This document shows positions 1-6,549 of a DNA stretch of 11,863 nt, piece after piece (within the stretch, counting starts at the first letter, position 1; each line of letters starts with the position of its first letter). This DNA is from an uncultured Oscillospiraceae bacterium. Its GTDB lineage: Bacteria > Bacillota > Clostridia > Oscillospirales > Oscillospiraceae. The stretch covers positions 1-11,863 of the forward strand of contig CAJTOM010000075.1 of assembly GCA_910577915.1 (NCBI GenBank). Reading direction: 5' to 3'. A program made the position numbers and the translations under genes. The notes under the pieces were generated by a model that was given only the letters and a program-made list of their open reading frames with translations, was not told the DNA's origin and searched no databases.

Positions 1-533
1 GGGTCCAGCCCCGCCGAGGGCTCGTCCAAGATGAGCACCGCGGGCTCCATGGCGATGACCCCCGCGATGGCCACCCGCCGCTTCTGCCCGCCGGAGAGGT
101 CGAAGGGGGACTTGTCCAGCAGCTCCTCTCCCAGGCCAGCGAAGGCCGCGGAAGCCCGCACCCGCCGGTCAATCTCCCCCTCCTCCAGGCCCATGTTCCT
201 GGGTCCGAAGGCGATGTCCTTGTATACGCTCTCCTCAAAAAGCTGGTATTCCGGGTACTGGAATACCAGCCCCACCTTGAAGCGGACCTCCCGAATGCGC
301 TTGGGGTCGGCCCAGATGTCCCGGCCGTCCAGGGCAATCGTGCCGCCGGTGGGCTTGAGCAGCCCGTTGAGATGCTGGATGAGGGTGGACTTCCCGGAGC
401 CGGTGTGGCCGATAATCCCCAGAAACTCCCCCCTGTAGATCTCCATATCCACGTCCTTTACCGCGCTGCGGCAGAAGGGCGTGTTTTCGCCGTAGGTGTG
501 GGTCAGATGCTCCACACGGATGATTGGTTCCAA
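1..533 (-). CDS. ecfA2: Energy-coupling factor transporter ATPase EcfA2 (3' end cut by window edge)
   Basis: This is one of the two cytoplasmic ATP-binding subunits of an ECF importer, which powers uptake of vitamins or metal ions together with EcfA1, the membrane scaffold EcfT and a substrate-binding S protein. The 177 visible residues contain Walker A GHTGSGKST (42-50), the Q-loop Gln in FQYPEYQ (92), the ABC signature LSGGQKRR (146-153) and Walker B VLILDE (about 166-171), followed by PSAGLD. The form DEPSAGLDP is typical of EcfA2, whereas the upstream paralogue has DESTAMLDP. The start is read as TTG at 533-531, preceded by GGAGGAA 6 nt upstream; no ATG or GTG fits in frame. The gap to ecfA1 is 19 nt. 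About 110 C-terminal residues, including the H-loop, lie beyond position 1. The substrate cannot be told from the ATPases. Confidence 0.93.
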   Translation of the reverse strand, partial: MEPIIRVEHLTHTYGENTPFCRSAVKDVDMEIYRGEFLGIIGHTGSGKSTLIQHLNGLLKPTGGTIALDGRDIWADPKRIREVRFKVGLVFQYPEYQLFEESVYKDIAFGPRNMGLEEGEIDRRVRASAAFAGLGEELLDKSPFDLSGGQKRRVAIAGVIAMEPAVLILDEPSAGLD

Positions 534-552
534 TCTCGGTTCCTCCGCTTTT

Positions 553-1410
553 CTATGTTGTCTGGCTGCCCAGGCTTCTCAGAATGGCCTCCGCGCACGC
601 CTGAATGCTCAGCGCGTCCAGGGGCACGTCGAAGCCGTCCTGGCGCAGGCCGTGGAGCAGCTCCACAGTGTGGGGCGCGGCCAGGCCGATGGCCTGCAAA
701 TCCTCCACCCGGACCAGGACCTCCCCCGGCGCGCCGTCCATCACCACCCGGCCGCTGTCCATCACCACCACCCGGTCCGCCATGGCGGCCTCGTCCATGT
801 GGTGGGTGATGAGCACGATGGTGATGCCCTTCTCCCGGTTGAGCTTCCGGACCGTATCCAGCACCTCCCGGCGGCCCAAAGGGTCCAGCATGGCGGTGGA
901 CTCGTCCAGGACAATGCAGGCGGGCTCCATGGCGATGACGCCGGCGATGGCGATGCGCTGCTTCTGTCCCCCGGAGAGGTGGTGGGGAGCGTGGAGGGTG
1001 AAGTCCTCCATCCCCACCGCCCTGAGGGCGGCGGTCACCCGGCGCTGGATCTCCTCCGTGGGCACGCCCAGATTTTCCGGGCCGAAGGCCACGTCCTCCT
1101 CCACCACGTTGGCGACAATCTGGTTGTCCGGGTTCTGGAACACCATGCCCACCCGGCGGCGGATCTCCAGAAGCGCCGCCTCCGCCAGGGTGTCCATGCC
1201 GTCTACCCAGACCTTTCCGCCACCGGGGAGCAGCACTGCGTTCATATGCTTGGCCAGGGTGGACTTGCCGGAGCCGTTGTGGCCCAGAATGGCTGTAAAG
1301 CTGCCCTGCCGGATGGACAGGTCCACCCCGTCCAGGGCGGGCACGGGGTCCTTTCCCTCGTCGGGGGGATAGGCAAAGGTCAGATGTTCTGTTCGAATAA
1401 TATCACTCAT
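553..1410 (-). CDS. ecfA1: Energy-coupling factor transporter ATPase EcfA1
   Basis: This is the first ATPase of the EcfA1-EcfA2 heterodimer that drives ECF-type micronutrient uptake at the inner face of the membrane. All ABC ATPase motifs are present in 285 residues: Walker A GHNGSGKST (43-51), Q-loop FQNPDNQ (91-97), signature LSGGQKQR (145-152), Walker B CIVLDE (165-170), D-loop STAMLD (171-176) and the switch His in ITHHMDEA (203/204). The length is normal for the family. The ATG at 1410 has GAGGA about 6 nt upstream, inside the region where the preceding acetyltransferase gene stops (9 nt gap), so the two are probably translationally coupled. The DNA resembles ecfA2 across the nucleotide-binding core, as expected for an old duplication. 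ecfT is not in view and should lie to the left of the window. Confidence 0.96.
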   Translation of the reverse strand: MSDIIRTEHLTFAYPPDEGKDPVPALDGVDLSIRQGSFTAILGHNGSGKSTLAKHMNAVLLPGGGKVWVDGMDTLAEAALLEIRRRVGMVFQNPDNQIVANVVEEDVAFGPENLGVPTEEIQRRVTAALRAVGMEDFTLHAPHHLSGGQKQRIAIAGVIAMEPACIVLDESTAMLDPLGRREVLDTVRKLNREKGITIVLITHHMDEAAMADRVVVMDSGRVVMDGAPGEVLVRVEDLQAIGLAAPHTVELLHGLRQDGFDVPLDALSIQACAEAILRSLGSQTT

Positions 1411-1419
1411 GTGTCGTCC

Positions 1420-1953
1420 TCATGATTTGGATAGGGTGATCCAGTACCGCTGGATCACGCCCGATTGGCCCAGGCCCGGCTCGTCCGCCACCTCGTTCTC
1501 CAGTACGCCTCCGTTGGCCAGGATGGTCCTGGCGGAGGCCGGGTTGTCCCTGTCGCAGGTAATCAGGACCCGCTCCTCCCCGGCCTCCCGGCATTTGACC
1601 AGGGTCAGGCGCAGGGTCTCCTTGGCATAGCCCTTCCGGCGCTCCGAGGGGCGGACACTGTAGCCGATGCTGCCGCCGTATTGGAGCAGGAAGTCCGCCA
1701 GGGGACTGGGGCGGTAGTTGACAATAGCCACCACCACGCCGTCCCGCTGCCGCACAGCCAGCCAGGTCTGAGAGGGGCTCCAGCCCTTTGCCGCCTCCCG
1801 GCCCCGGAAGTCCAGCCACTCCCGGTAGGTCCCCGCCTCACTCAGGCCGGCGCAGCCGTCGAAGCTGCCGTTCTCCGCCAGCAGCTCCGCCTTGAAGGCC
1901 ATCACCTGGTCCTCGTGGGCCGGGGAGGGGGAGACCAGCTGTAAAATATCCAT
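1420..1953 (-). CDS. GNAT family N-acetyltransferase
   Basis: The 177-residue protein looks like a GNAT acetyltransferase, which moves the acetyl group of acetyl-CoA to an amine on a small molecule or protein. The acetyl-CoA site (motif A) is IGYSVRPSERRKGYAKE at about 96-112, with the R/Q-x-x-G-x-A core at 105-110. It is followed by a helix and by the segment CDRDNPASARTILANGG (133-149), which matches the late GNAT beta-alpha elements. It resembles the group of predicted acetyltransferases in COG3981; the substrate is unknown. The ATG at 1953 is preferred over an in-frame start at 1989 because GAGAGG lies 8 nt before it and the extra 12 residues look non-coding. It sits 52 nt after the methyltransferase gene and 9 nt before ecfA1, with no promoter or terminator visible on either side, so it belongs to that operon. 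Confidence 0.88.
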   Translation of the reverse strand: MDILQLVSPSPAHEDQVMAFKAELLAENGSFDGCAGLSEAGTYREWLDFRGREAAKGWSPSQTWLAVRQRDGVVVAIVNYRPSPLADFLLQYGGSIGYSVRPSERRKGYAKETLRLTLVKCREAGEERVLITCDRDNPASARTILANGGVLENEVADEPGLGQSGVIQRYWITLSKS

Positions 1954-2005
1954 TGGGTAAAACCTCTCTTTCAAGTTTCGTGCGGGCATACAGCCCCCGC
2001 CCGGG

Positions 2006-2872
2006 CTACCGGTCCCCTGTCCAGCGTCCGGTGGCCCCGCAGGGCAGGACCAGCCCCGTCTCCGTCACCGGCAGGCCGATCTCATCGCTGACCGTGCGGC
2101 CGCCGTATTTCCGGGAAACCACCGTCTCCAGGATGTAGGTAAGCACGCTGGGGGCCAGGCCCGTGGTGTAGGAGTTGATGATAATGAACGAGGGCTCGTC
2201 GGAGAGGACCTGGGCGCACAGCTCCACAAAGGGGTAGAGGCTGTCCTCCAGCTTCCACACCTCGCCGGTGGGACCCCGGCCGTAGCTGGGCGGGTCCATG
2301 ATGATGGCGTCATACCGCCGCCCCCGGCGGATCTCCCGCTCCACGAATTTGGCGCAGTCGTCCACGATCCAGCGGACGGGGGCCTCCTCCAGGCCGGAGG
2401 CCCTGGCGTTCTCCCGGGCCCACTGGACCATACCCTTGGCGGCGTCCACGTGGCAGACGCTGGCCCCGGCGGCGGCGCAGGCCACGCTGGCCGCCCCGGT
2501 GTAGGCGAAGAGGTTCAGCACGCTCACCTTCCGCCCGGCGCTCCTGATCTGGTCCTGGGCGAAGGCCCAGTTCACCGCCTGCTCCGGAAAGAGGCCGGTG
2601 TGCTTGAAGTTCATGGGCTTGATCTGGAACGTCAGGTTCTCATACCGCACCTGCCATGCGCCGGGCAGCCGCCCCTTCTCCCAGCTGCCGCCTCCGGCGC
2701 TGGAGCGGAGGTAGCGGCCGTCGGGGCGCTTCCAGCCGTGGTGGCGCCGGGGGGTGTTCCAGATGGCCTGGGGGTCCGGGCGCACCAGGAGCTTGTCCCC
2801 CCAGCGCTCCAGCTTCTCCCCTCCGCCGCAGTCCAGCAGCTCATAGTCCCTCCAGCCGTCGGCGATCCACAT
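2006..2872 (-). CDS. Class I SAM-dependent methyltransferase, RlmI/RlmK-like (COG1092)
   Basis: This is a 288-residue cytoplasmic methyltransferase of the type that acts on 23S rRNA bases. The SAM-binding motif I is LNLFAYTGAASV (119-130), the acidic ribose-binding residue is D143 in CHVDAAKGMVQWA, and the catalytic-loop motif DPPSYGRG is at 193-200. NFKHTGLFPEQ (88-98) is a conserved block of this family just before the Rossmann domain. Unlike full-length RlmI (about 390 residues) it shows no N-terminal PUA domain, so it matches the shorter orthologues of Gram-positive bacteria. Target base and substrate are not known. The ATG at 2872 has GGAGGAGG 7 nt upstream and a consensus promoter at 2907-2935, so this gene leads the operon with the GNAT protein and ecfA1-ecfA2. 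Confidence 0.9.
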   Translation of the reverse strand: MWIADGWRDYELLDCGGGEKLERWGDKLLVRPDPQAIWNTPRRHHGWKRPDGRYLRSSAGGGSWEKGRLPGAWQVRYENLTFQIKPMNFKHTGLFPEQAVNWAFAQDQIRSAGRKVSVLNLFAYTGAASVACAAAGASVCHVDAAKGMVQWARENARASGLEEAPVRWIVDDCAKFVEREIRRGRRYDAIIMDPPSYGRGPTGEVWKLEDSLYPFVELCAQVLSDEPSFIIINSYTTGLAPSVLTYILETVVSRKYGGRTVSDEIGLPVTETGLVLPCGATGRWTGDR

Positions 2873-2906
2873 GGCGCTTCCTCCTCCGCATACAAAAAAT
2901 CATCTT

Positions 2907-2935
2907 ATTATATACCAGTCCTTGGCAAGCGTCAA
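2907..2935 (-). promoter_or_regulatory. Sigma-A promoter of the methyltransferase-GNAT-ecfA1-ecfA2 operon
   Basis: Reading the minus strand, TTGACG (2935-2930) and a perfect TATAAT (2912-2907) are separated by 17 nt. Transcription would start near position 2900, about 28 nt before the ATG at 2872, leaving just enough leader for the ribosome binding site. No other promoter is seen between here and the left edge. Confidence 0.88.
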
Positions 2936-2984
2936 CAAATGAAATGTGAATAATTTGACGATTTTTCCCGGAACCGCCCGCAAA

Positions 2985-3015
2985 TTTTTAGACCGCGCCC
3001 CGCGCGGTCTAAAAA
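2985..3015. repeat. Perfect 13-bp inverted repeat between two minus-strand operons
   Basis: TTTTTAGACCGCG (2985-2997), a 5-nt spacer and CGCGGTCTAAAAA (3003-3015) form a perfect hairpin 8 nt after the stop codon of the zinc-ribbon membrane protein gene. It sits where a terminator is expected. However, the T-run precedes the stem and the A-run follows it on both strands, the reverse of an intrinsic terminator; reading the minus strand, only TTT follows the A-run. It may be a weak terminator, a transcript-end stabilising structure or a protein site. Confidence 0.7.
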
Positions 3016-3022
3016 CATACCC

Positions 3023-3685
3023 CTATATATGCAGCCGCCGGGCCAGCTCGTCCCGCATGGCCCCGCCCTCGAACAGCAGCAGGGCCGCCAGGAAGATGAG
3101 GCTGGAGGCCGCGCACACCACCGACGGGTAGATCACCCGCGGCACGCCGCACACCAGCAGCACCAGAGGGATGACCCCGAACAGGACGCTCAGGACCAGA
3201 TACAGCAGGCAGTCCTGGGGCAGCAGGCGCATGAGGCGGGCGATGACGGTCATCGTCACCATGGTGCACATGTAGAGGATGGGCAGCACAAAGTCCACGG
3301 ACCACCCCCAGCCCCCCGTCCAGTGATCCCAGGCCAGAGCCAGCAGCGACAGGGCGCACATCTGCCAGAGCACGGCCTTCAGGGGCCTGCGCCGCTTCCG
3401 CACCGCCACGCCCACCGCCACCCAGGCGCTGGCCAGCCCCGCCGCCACGAAGACGGACCACCGCACGCCCCTGGGGAAGCTGAAATCCACCGCCGCGCAC
3501 ACCACAACGGCCGCCACGCTCCCCAGCGCCAGCAGCCGCAGCAGCAGCCGGTGGGGCGCCAGCCGCAGCGGCGCCCTGGGGAAGCTGTCCTCCCCCTCCG
3601 GCGCGCCGGTGAGCTCCCCCTGGCACAGGGGGCAGCGCCGGGGCGTCCCCGTCACGTGGACCTTGCATTTTCCGCAGTAGAGCAC
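3023..3685 (-). CDS. Zinc-ribbon integral membrane protein, DUF6320-like
   Basis: The 220-residue protein starts with a zinc ribbon (C4-x2-C7 and C18-x2-C21, in YCGKC and CPLC), followed by a short linker and six predicted membrane segments at about 48-67, 76-95, 102-120, 128-148, 157-180 and 186-206. The tail EGGAMRDELARRLHI is polar and probably cytoplasmic, as is the ribbon. I believe it corresponds to the DUF6320 group, which has no established function. The start is GTG at 3685, chosen because GGAGG lies 6 nt upstream and the zinc ribbon begins at once. It follows the acyltransferase gene by 10 nt, whose stop codon overlaps this gene's ribosome binding site, so translation is probably coupled. 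It may anchor or recruit the two enzymes to the membrane; that is inference. Confidence 0.82.
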   Translation of the reverse strand: MLYCGKCKVHVTGTPRRCPLCQGELTGAPEGEDSFPRAPLRLAPHRLLLRLLALGSVAAVVVCAAVDFSFPRGVRWSVFVAAGLASAWVAVGVAVRKRRRPLKAVLWQMCALSLLALAWDHWTGGWGWSVDFVLPILYMCTMVTMTVIARLMRLLPQDCLLYLVLSVLFGVIPLVLLVCGVPRVIYPSVVCAASSLIFLAALLLFEGGAMRDELARRLHI

Positions 3686-3695
3686 GATACGCCTC

Positions 3696-4970
3696 CTATT
3701 CCCCCGCGTCCAGCAGGTTGGTGGTGATGGTCACGTCGATCCCCAGCCCGGTGAGGCTGCGGAAGAAGGCCCGCTCCACGTCGTGGCTGACAAAGGGCCC
3801 CGCGAAGCTGACCACGTAGTTGTCCCCAAAGGAGCAGGCGCAGGCCTGCAGAGTGTTGGGGGAGGTAAAGACGTCGAACAGCCGGATATACCGCTCCATC
3901 CCCGCCGGCATGTCCACCCGTCCCACGTTGGAGAAGGAGGCGGTGGCCGTCCGGTCCGCCAGGTAGTTGGCCAGGCGCAGCACCAGGTCCTTCAGGGGCA
4001 GGGGCACCAGCCGGAGGGGGATGCTGTGCTCCAAGGCGCACAGCTCGTTCATCCGCCCCCGCAGCTTCTCCTCCGTCAGGCTCTCCCGGAAGCTCCGCCT
4101 CACGTGGGCCGCCACCGCCTCCAGGCTGTCCTCCTGGCGGGAGAAGTCGTAGCGCACGGCGATGGTGGCGAAAAAGTTCCGGGTGGAGGCCGAGGGGAAG
4201 TAGCCCCGCAGGTTCACCGGGATGGTGATGGCCACCGGCCGCCGCTCGTCCCGCAGGCGCATCCCCTCGTGGATGGACCGGATGAGCACCGCCGTCATCA
4301 GCTCCGTCAGCGTCAGCCCCATGGACCGGGCCCGCCCCAGCAGGTCCCCCAGGGACATCCGCCCCTCCACCACCGCCAGCCGGTTCTCCGGCATCCGCTC
4401 CCCCCGCAGCTTGTAGGCGCTCCGCGCCCGCCGGGAGCGGACGGAGGCGGACTTCTCGTAGTACTTCTGGAAGCTGTCCGCCTGCTCCTGGAACCGGGAG
4501 CCGCCCCAGGGCAGCTCCGGCGGCGCGCCGGCGAAGTCCTCCGGGTGCCGCTCCAGCAGGTAGCGGTACACCAGCGCACACAGGAACTGCAGCGCCCCGG
4601 TGCCGTCGGCCAGCGCGTGGTGAATCTCCAGGCTGATCCGGCGGCCGTAGTAGAGCACCCGAAACAGCAGGCTCCGCCGCTCCCGGTCGTAGATGGGCTC
4701 GCAGGGCGGCGTCTCCTCCGGCTGAACGGCCGCGGGCAGGTCGCTGTCCTCCAGATAGTACCAGAAGGCCCCCCGCTTCATCACCGACCGGTACAGGGGG
4801 AAGCGCTCCATGGTCCGCTCCAGGGCGGCCTGGAGGGCCGCCGGGTCCACCGGCTCGGCGAGCTCGCAGGCGAAGCGGAACACCTTCGAGTCGCTGGGCG
4901 TGCTGTTAGAGGGAAAGATTTTCGCGGCGTTGTCCAGGCGGCTCCAGCGCCGGGAGCGGGTGCTGTTCAT
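3696..4970 (-). CDS. Condensation-type acyltransferase (alcohol acetyltransferase-like, HHxxxDG)
   Basis: This 424-residue protein has the fold signature of the CoA-dependent acyltransferase superfamily that includes alcohol acetyltransferases, PapA proteins and wax-ester synthases, which join an acyl thioester to an alcohol. The catalytic motif HHALADG is at 117-123. Further family marks are the N-terminal block VFRFACELAEPVDPAALQAAL (30-50), the mid-protein block PVNLRGYFPS (251-260) and SFSNVGR (345-351), which corresponds to the conserved Ser/Asn-Val-Gly strand of the second half. No membrane segment or signal peptide is seen. The ATG at 4970 is preferred to an upstream in-frame GTG (4979) because the GGAGG lies 10 nt before the ATG but only 1 nt before the GTG. 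It begins 5 nt after the hydrolase stop codon. The acyl donor and acceptor are unknown. Confidence 0.87.
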   Translation of the reverse strand: MNSTRSRRWSRLDNAAKIFPSNSTPSDSKVFRFACELAEPVDPAALQAALERTMERFPLYRSVMKRGAFWYYLEDSDLPAAVQPEETPPCEPIYDRERRSLLFRVLYYGRRISLEIHHALADGTGALQFLCALVYRYLLERHPEDFAGAPPELPWGGSRFQEQADSFQKYYEKSASVRSRRARSAYKLRGERMPENRLAVVEGRMSLGDLLGRARSMGLTLTELMTAVLIRSIHEGMRLRDERRPVAITIPVNLRGYFPSASTRNFFATIAVRYDFSRQEDSLEAVAAHVRRSFRESLTEEKLRGRMNELCALEHSIPLRLVPLPLKDLVLRLANYLADRTATASFSNVGRVDMPAGMERYIRLFDVFTSPNTLQACACSFGDNYVVSFAGPFVSHDVERAFFRSLTGLGIDVTITTNLLDAGE

Positions 4971-4975
4971 GGGTC

Positions 4976-5899
4976 TCACTCCTCCAGAAAGTCGTTGATG
5001 AGCTCGTAGGTCCGCCGGACGTGCTCAAAGCGCACCGGCAGGGAGAAGAAGCCGTGGAGGGCGTCCTCCATCCGGCGGCACACCACCCGGTTCCCCGCCA
5101 GCTCCAGCCGCCGGGCGTAGTCCTCCCCCTCATCCCGGAGGGGGCAGTACTCCGCCGTAATCACCAGGGTGTCCGGCTGGCGGGAGAGGTCCTCCGCCCG
5201 CAGGGGCGCGAAGTAGGGACTGCGCAGGTCGTCGTCGCAGGAGCGGTAGAGGTCCATAAAGTCCCGGACCCGTTTGGCCGTGAGCAGATACCCCGTCCCG
5301 TTCTCAACCACCGAGGGGTAGGGGGAGGCGTCCGAGTAGTCGTTCCACAGGGCGGGATAGAGCAGGATCTGCCGGGCGGGCAGAAACTCCCCCCGGTCCC
5401 GCGCCATCAGGGACGCCGCCGCCGCCAGGTTCCCCCCGGCGCTGTCGCCGATGAGGGCGATCTCCTCGGGCCGGGCGTGGAGCAGGCCGGCGTGGAGGAA
5501 GACCTCCCGCGCCACGGCATAACAGTCCTCCAGGGCTGCCGGGAAACGGTGCTCCGGGGCCAGCCGGTAGTCCACGGACACCACCGTCCGCCCGGTGAGG
5601 GCCGCCATGTCGGCGCAGACCGCGTCATAGCTGTCGATGTTCCCGGTCACCCAGCCGCCGCCGTGGAAGAAGAGGAGGACCCGGCTGCCCTCCTCCCCCG
5701 GCGGCGCGAAGATGCGCACGGGGATGTCCCGGTCGCTGCAGGAGACCTTGTGCTCCCACACCCGGTACAGATCCGGGTTTCTTCTGCGCCGGGCGGTGAG
5801 CTTCACCAGTTCCCGCTCCAGCGGGTACATTTTTTTCACATTCAGCTCCGGGTAGCTCAGGGCGGCCAGCGCCGCCCGCATGGCTTTGTTGATGGCCAT
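4976..5899 (-). CDS. Alpha/beta hydrolase, hormone-sensitive-lipase (abhydrolase_3) family esterase
   Basis: The 307-residue enzyme is a cytoplasmic carboxylester hydrolase of the HSL type. It carries the oxyanion motif HGGGW (79-83), the family block YRLAPEHRFP (111-120), the nucleophile elbow GDSAGG with Ser153 (151-156), the acid Asp256 in CPLRDEGEDYA and the base His282 in DALHGFF. All catalytic residues are intact and the length is normal. An open frame extends upstream to 6061, but the ATG at 5899 is chosen because GGAGG lies 4 to 5 nt before it and the promoter at 5951-5979 lies inside the supposed extension. It leads a three-gene operon with an acyltransferase and a membrane zinc-ribbon protein, so its ester substrate may be the product of its neighbour or a related acyl compound. 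Confidence 0.9.
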   Translation of the reverse strand: MAINKAMRAALAALSYPELNVKKMYPLERELVKLTARRRRNPDLYRVWEHKVSCSDRDIPVRIFAPPGEEGSRVLLFFHGGGWVTGNIDSYDAVCADMAALTGRTVVSVDYRLAPEHRFPAALEDCYAVAREVFLHAGLLHARPEEIALIGDSAGGNLAAAASLMARDRGEFLPARQILLYPALWNDYSDASPYPSVVENGTGYLLTAKRVRDFMDLYRSCDDDLRSPYFAPLRAEDLSRQPDTLVITAEYCPLRDEGEDYARRLELAGNRVVCRRMEDALHGFFSLPVRFEHVRRTYELINDFLEE

Positions 5900-5950
5900 A
5901 GGCCCTCCTTTTCGGGGATCTTTTCCCCCGTCCAACGTCCTCTTTTTTCC

Positions 5951-5979
5951 ATCATACCACACTCCGCCCCCGTTTTCAA
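5951..5979 (-). promoter_or_regulatory. Sigma-A promoter of the hydrolase-acyltransferase-zinc ribbon operon
   Basis: On the minus strand TTGAAA (5979-5974) and TATGAT (5956-5951) are 17 nt apart, and TG-n before the -10 box makes it an extended -10. Transcription would begin near 5944, about 45 nt before the ATG at 5899. It is divergent from the SRP operon promoter about 100 bp away. Confidence 0.82.
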
Positions 5980-6024
5980 TCAAGAACCTGCCCCCATCGC
6001 CGCCCCGCCCCCTGTCCGCCCCTG

Positions 6025-6083
6025 TTTTTTTGCGTTTTTTTCCGCAATTGCCCCTTGACATTTTGCCCGGACTGGGGTATGAT
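6025..6083 (+). promoter_or_regulatory. Promoter of the ylxM-ffh-rpsP-khpA operon with phased T-tracts upstream
   Basis: TTGACA (6055-6060), a 17-nt spacer and TATGAT (6078-6083) form a near-consensus sigma-A promoter, with a start expected near 6090. Just upstream are two runs of seven T (6025-6031 and 6035-6041), spaced by exactly one helical turn, at roughly -65 to -49. They sit where an UP element or bent DNA would raise promoter strength. Confidence 0.87.
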
Positions 6084-6092
6084 AAGCAAGCT

Positions 6093-6114
6093 TGTAAAGC
6101 CCATTCGCTTTACA
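6093..6114 (+). repeat. Hairpin at the 5' end of the ylxM-ffh transcript
   Basis: TGTAAAGC (6093-6100), loop CCATTC, and GCTTTACA (6107-6114) form an 8-bp perfect stem that begins about 3 nt after the predicted transcription start and ends just before the AAAGGAGGG ribosome binding site (from 6116). A 5'-terminal hairpin of this sort can protect an mRNA from 5'-dependent decay or adjust translation; neither is shown here. Confidence 0.6.
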
Positions 6115-6130
6115 TAAAGGAGGGAGCGCC

Positions 6131-6496
6131 GTGAAAAACCAGACCTACCGCATGACCATGCTGTTTGATTTTTACGGAGAGCTCCTCACCGAGCGCCAGA
6201 AGGAATTTTTCGACCTCTACTACAACGAGGACCTGAGTCTGGCCGAGATCGCCGAGAACAACGGCATCAGCCGCCAGGGCGTCCGGGACGTGATCGTCCG
6301 GGCGGAGGCCGCCATGCAGGAGGTGGAGGACAAGACGGGCCTCATCCGCCGCTTCCTCCAGATGCGCGAGCACATCGTCGCCATCGAGGCCTCCGTTGAG
6401 GAGCTCAAGCTCCTCAACTACCGCCAGTACGAGGACCGCCGCATCGACCGGCTGGCCGACACCATCTCCCAGGCCGCCAAGGCCCTCAAGGAGTAA
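6131..6496 (+). CDS. ylxM: YlxM family SRP-associated DNA-binding-like protein (UPF0122)
   Basis: The 121-residue protein matches YlxM, a small helical protein encoded just before ffh in many Gram-positive bacteria and reported to affect SRP activity by interaction with Ffh and the SRP RNA. Its N-terminal block MTMLFDFYGELLTERQKEFF (8-27) and the helix-turn-helix LSLAEIAENNGISRQGVRDVI (35-55) resemble sigma factor region 4 and are family hallmarks. The C-terminal half is a charged helix rich in Glu, Arg and Leu. The start is GTG at 6131, supported by AGGAGGG about 8 nt upstream and by the usual beginning of the family shortly after. It is the first gene of the operon, with ffh starting 53 nt after its stop. 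Confidence 0.92.
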   Translation: MKNQTYRMTMLFDFYGELLTERQKEFFDLYYNEDLSLAEIAENNGISRQGVRDVIVRAEAAMQEVEDKTGLIRRFLQMREHIVAIEASVEELKLLNYRQYEDRRIDRLADTISQAAKALKE

Positions 6497-6501
6497 CCAT
6501 A

Positions 6502-6519
6502 GGGGACCGGCGGGTCCCC
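6502..6519 (+). repeat. Short hairpin between ylxM and ffh
   Basis: GGGGACC (6502-6508), loop GGCG, and GGTCCCC (6513-6519) form a perfect 7-bp stem 5 nt after the ylxM stop codon. No T-run follows, so it is not a terminator. It could mark an mRNA processing point or set the ylxM:ffh ratio; this is inference. Confidence 0.45.
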
Positions 6520-6549
6520 GGAACCCCCATAGACAAGGAGTGACATCCA

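Noticed and set aside
1982..2000. A 5-bp stem between the methyltransferase and GNAT genes as a terminator.
   Set aside because: The stem is short with a 9-nt loop and no U-run, and the GNAT gene has no promoter of its own, so the genes are most likely co-transcribed.
5900..6061. An upstream extension of the alpha/beta hydrolase by 54 codons.
   Set aside because: The extension contains the hydrolase promoter (5951-5979), has a low-complexity basic product and lacks a ribosome binding site at its start, whereas the ATG at 5899 has GGAGG in front.
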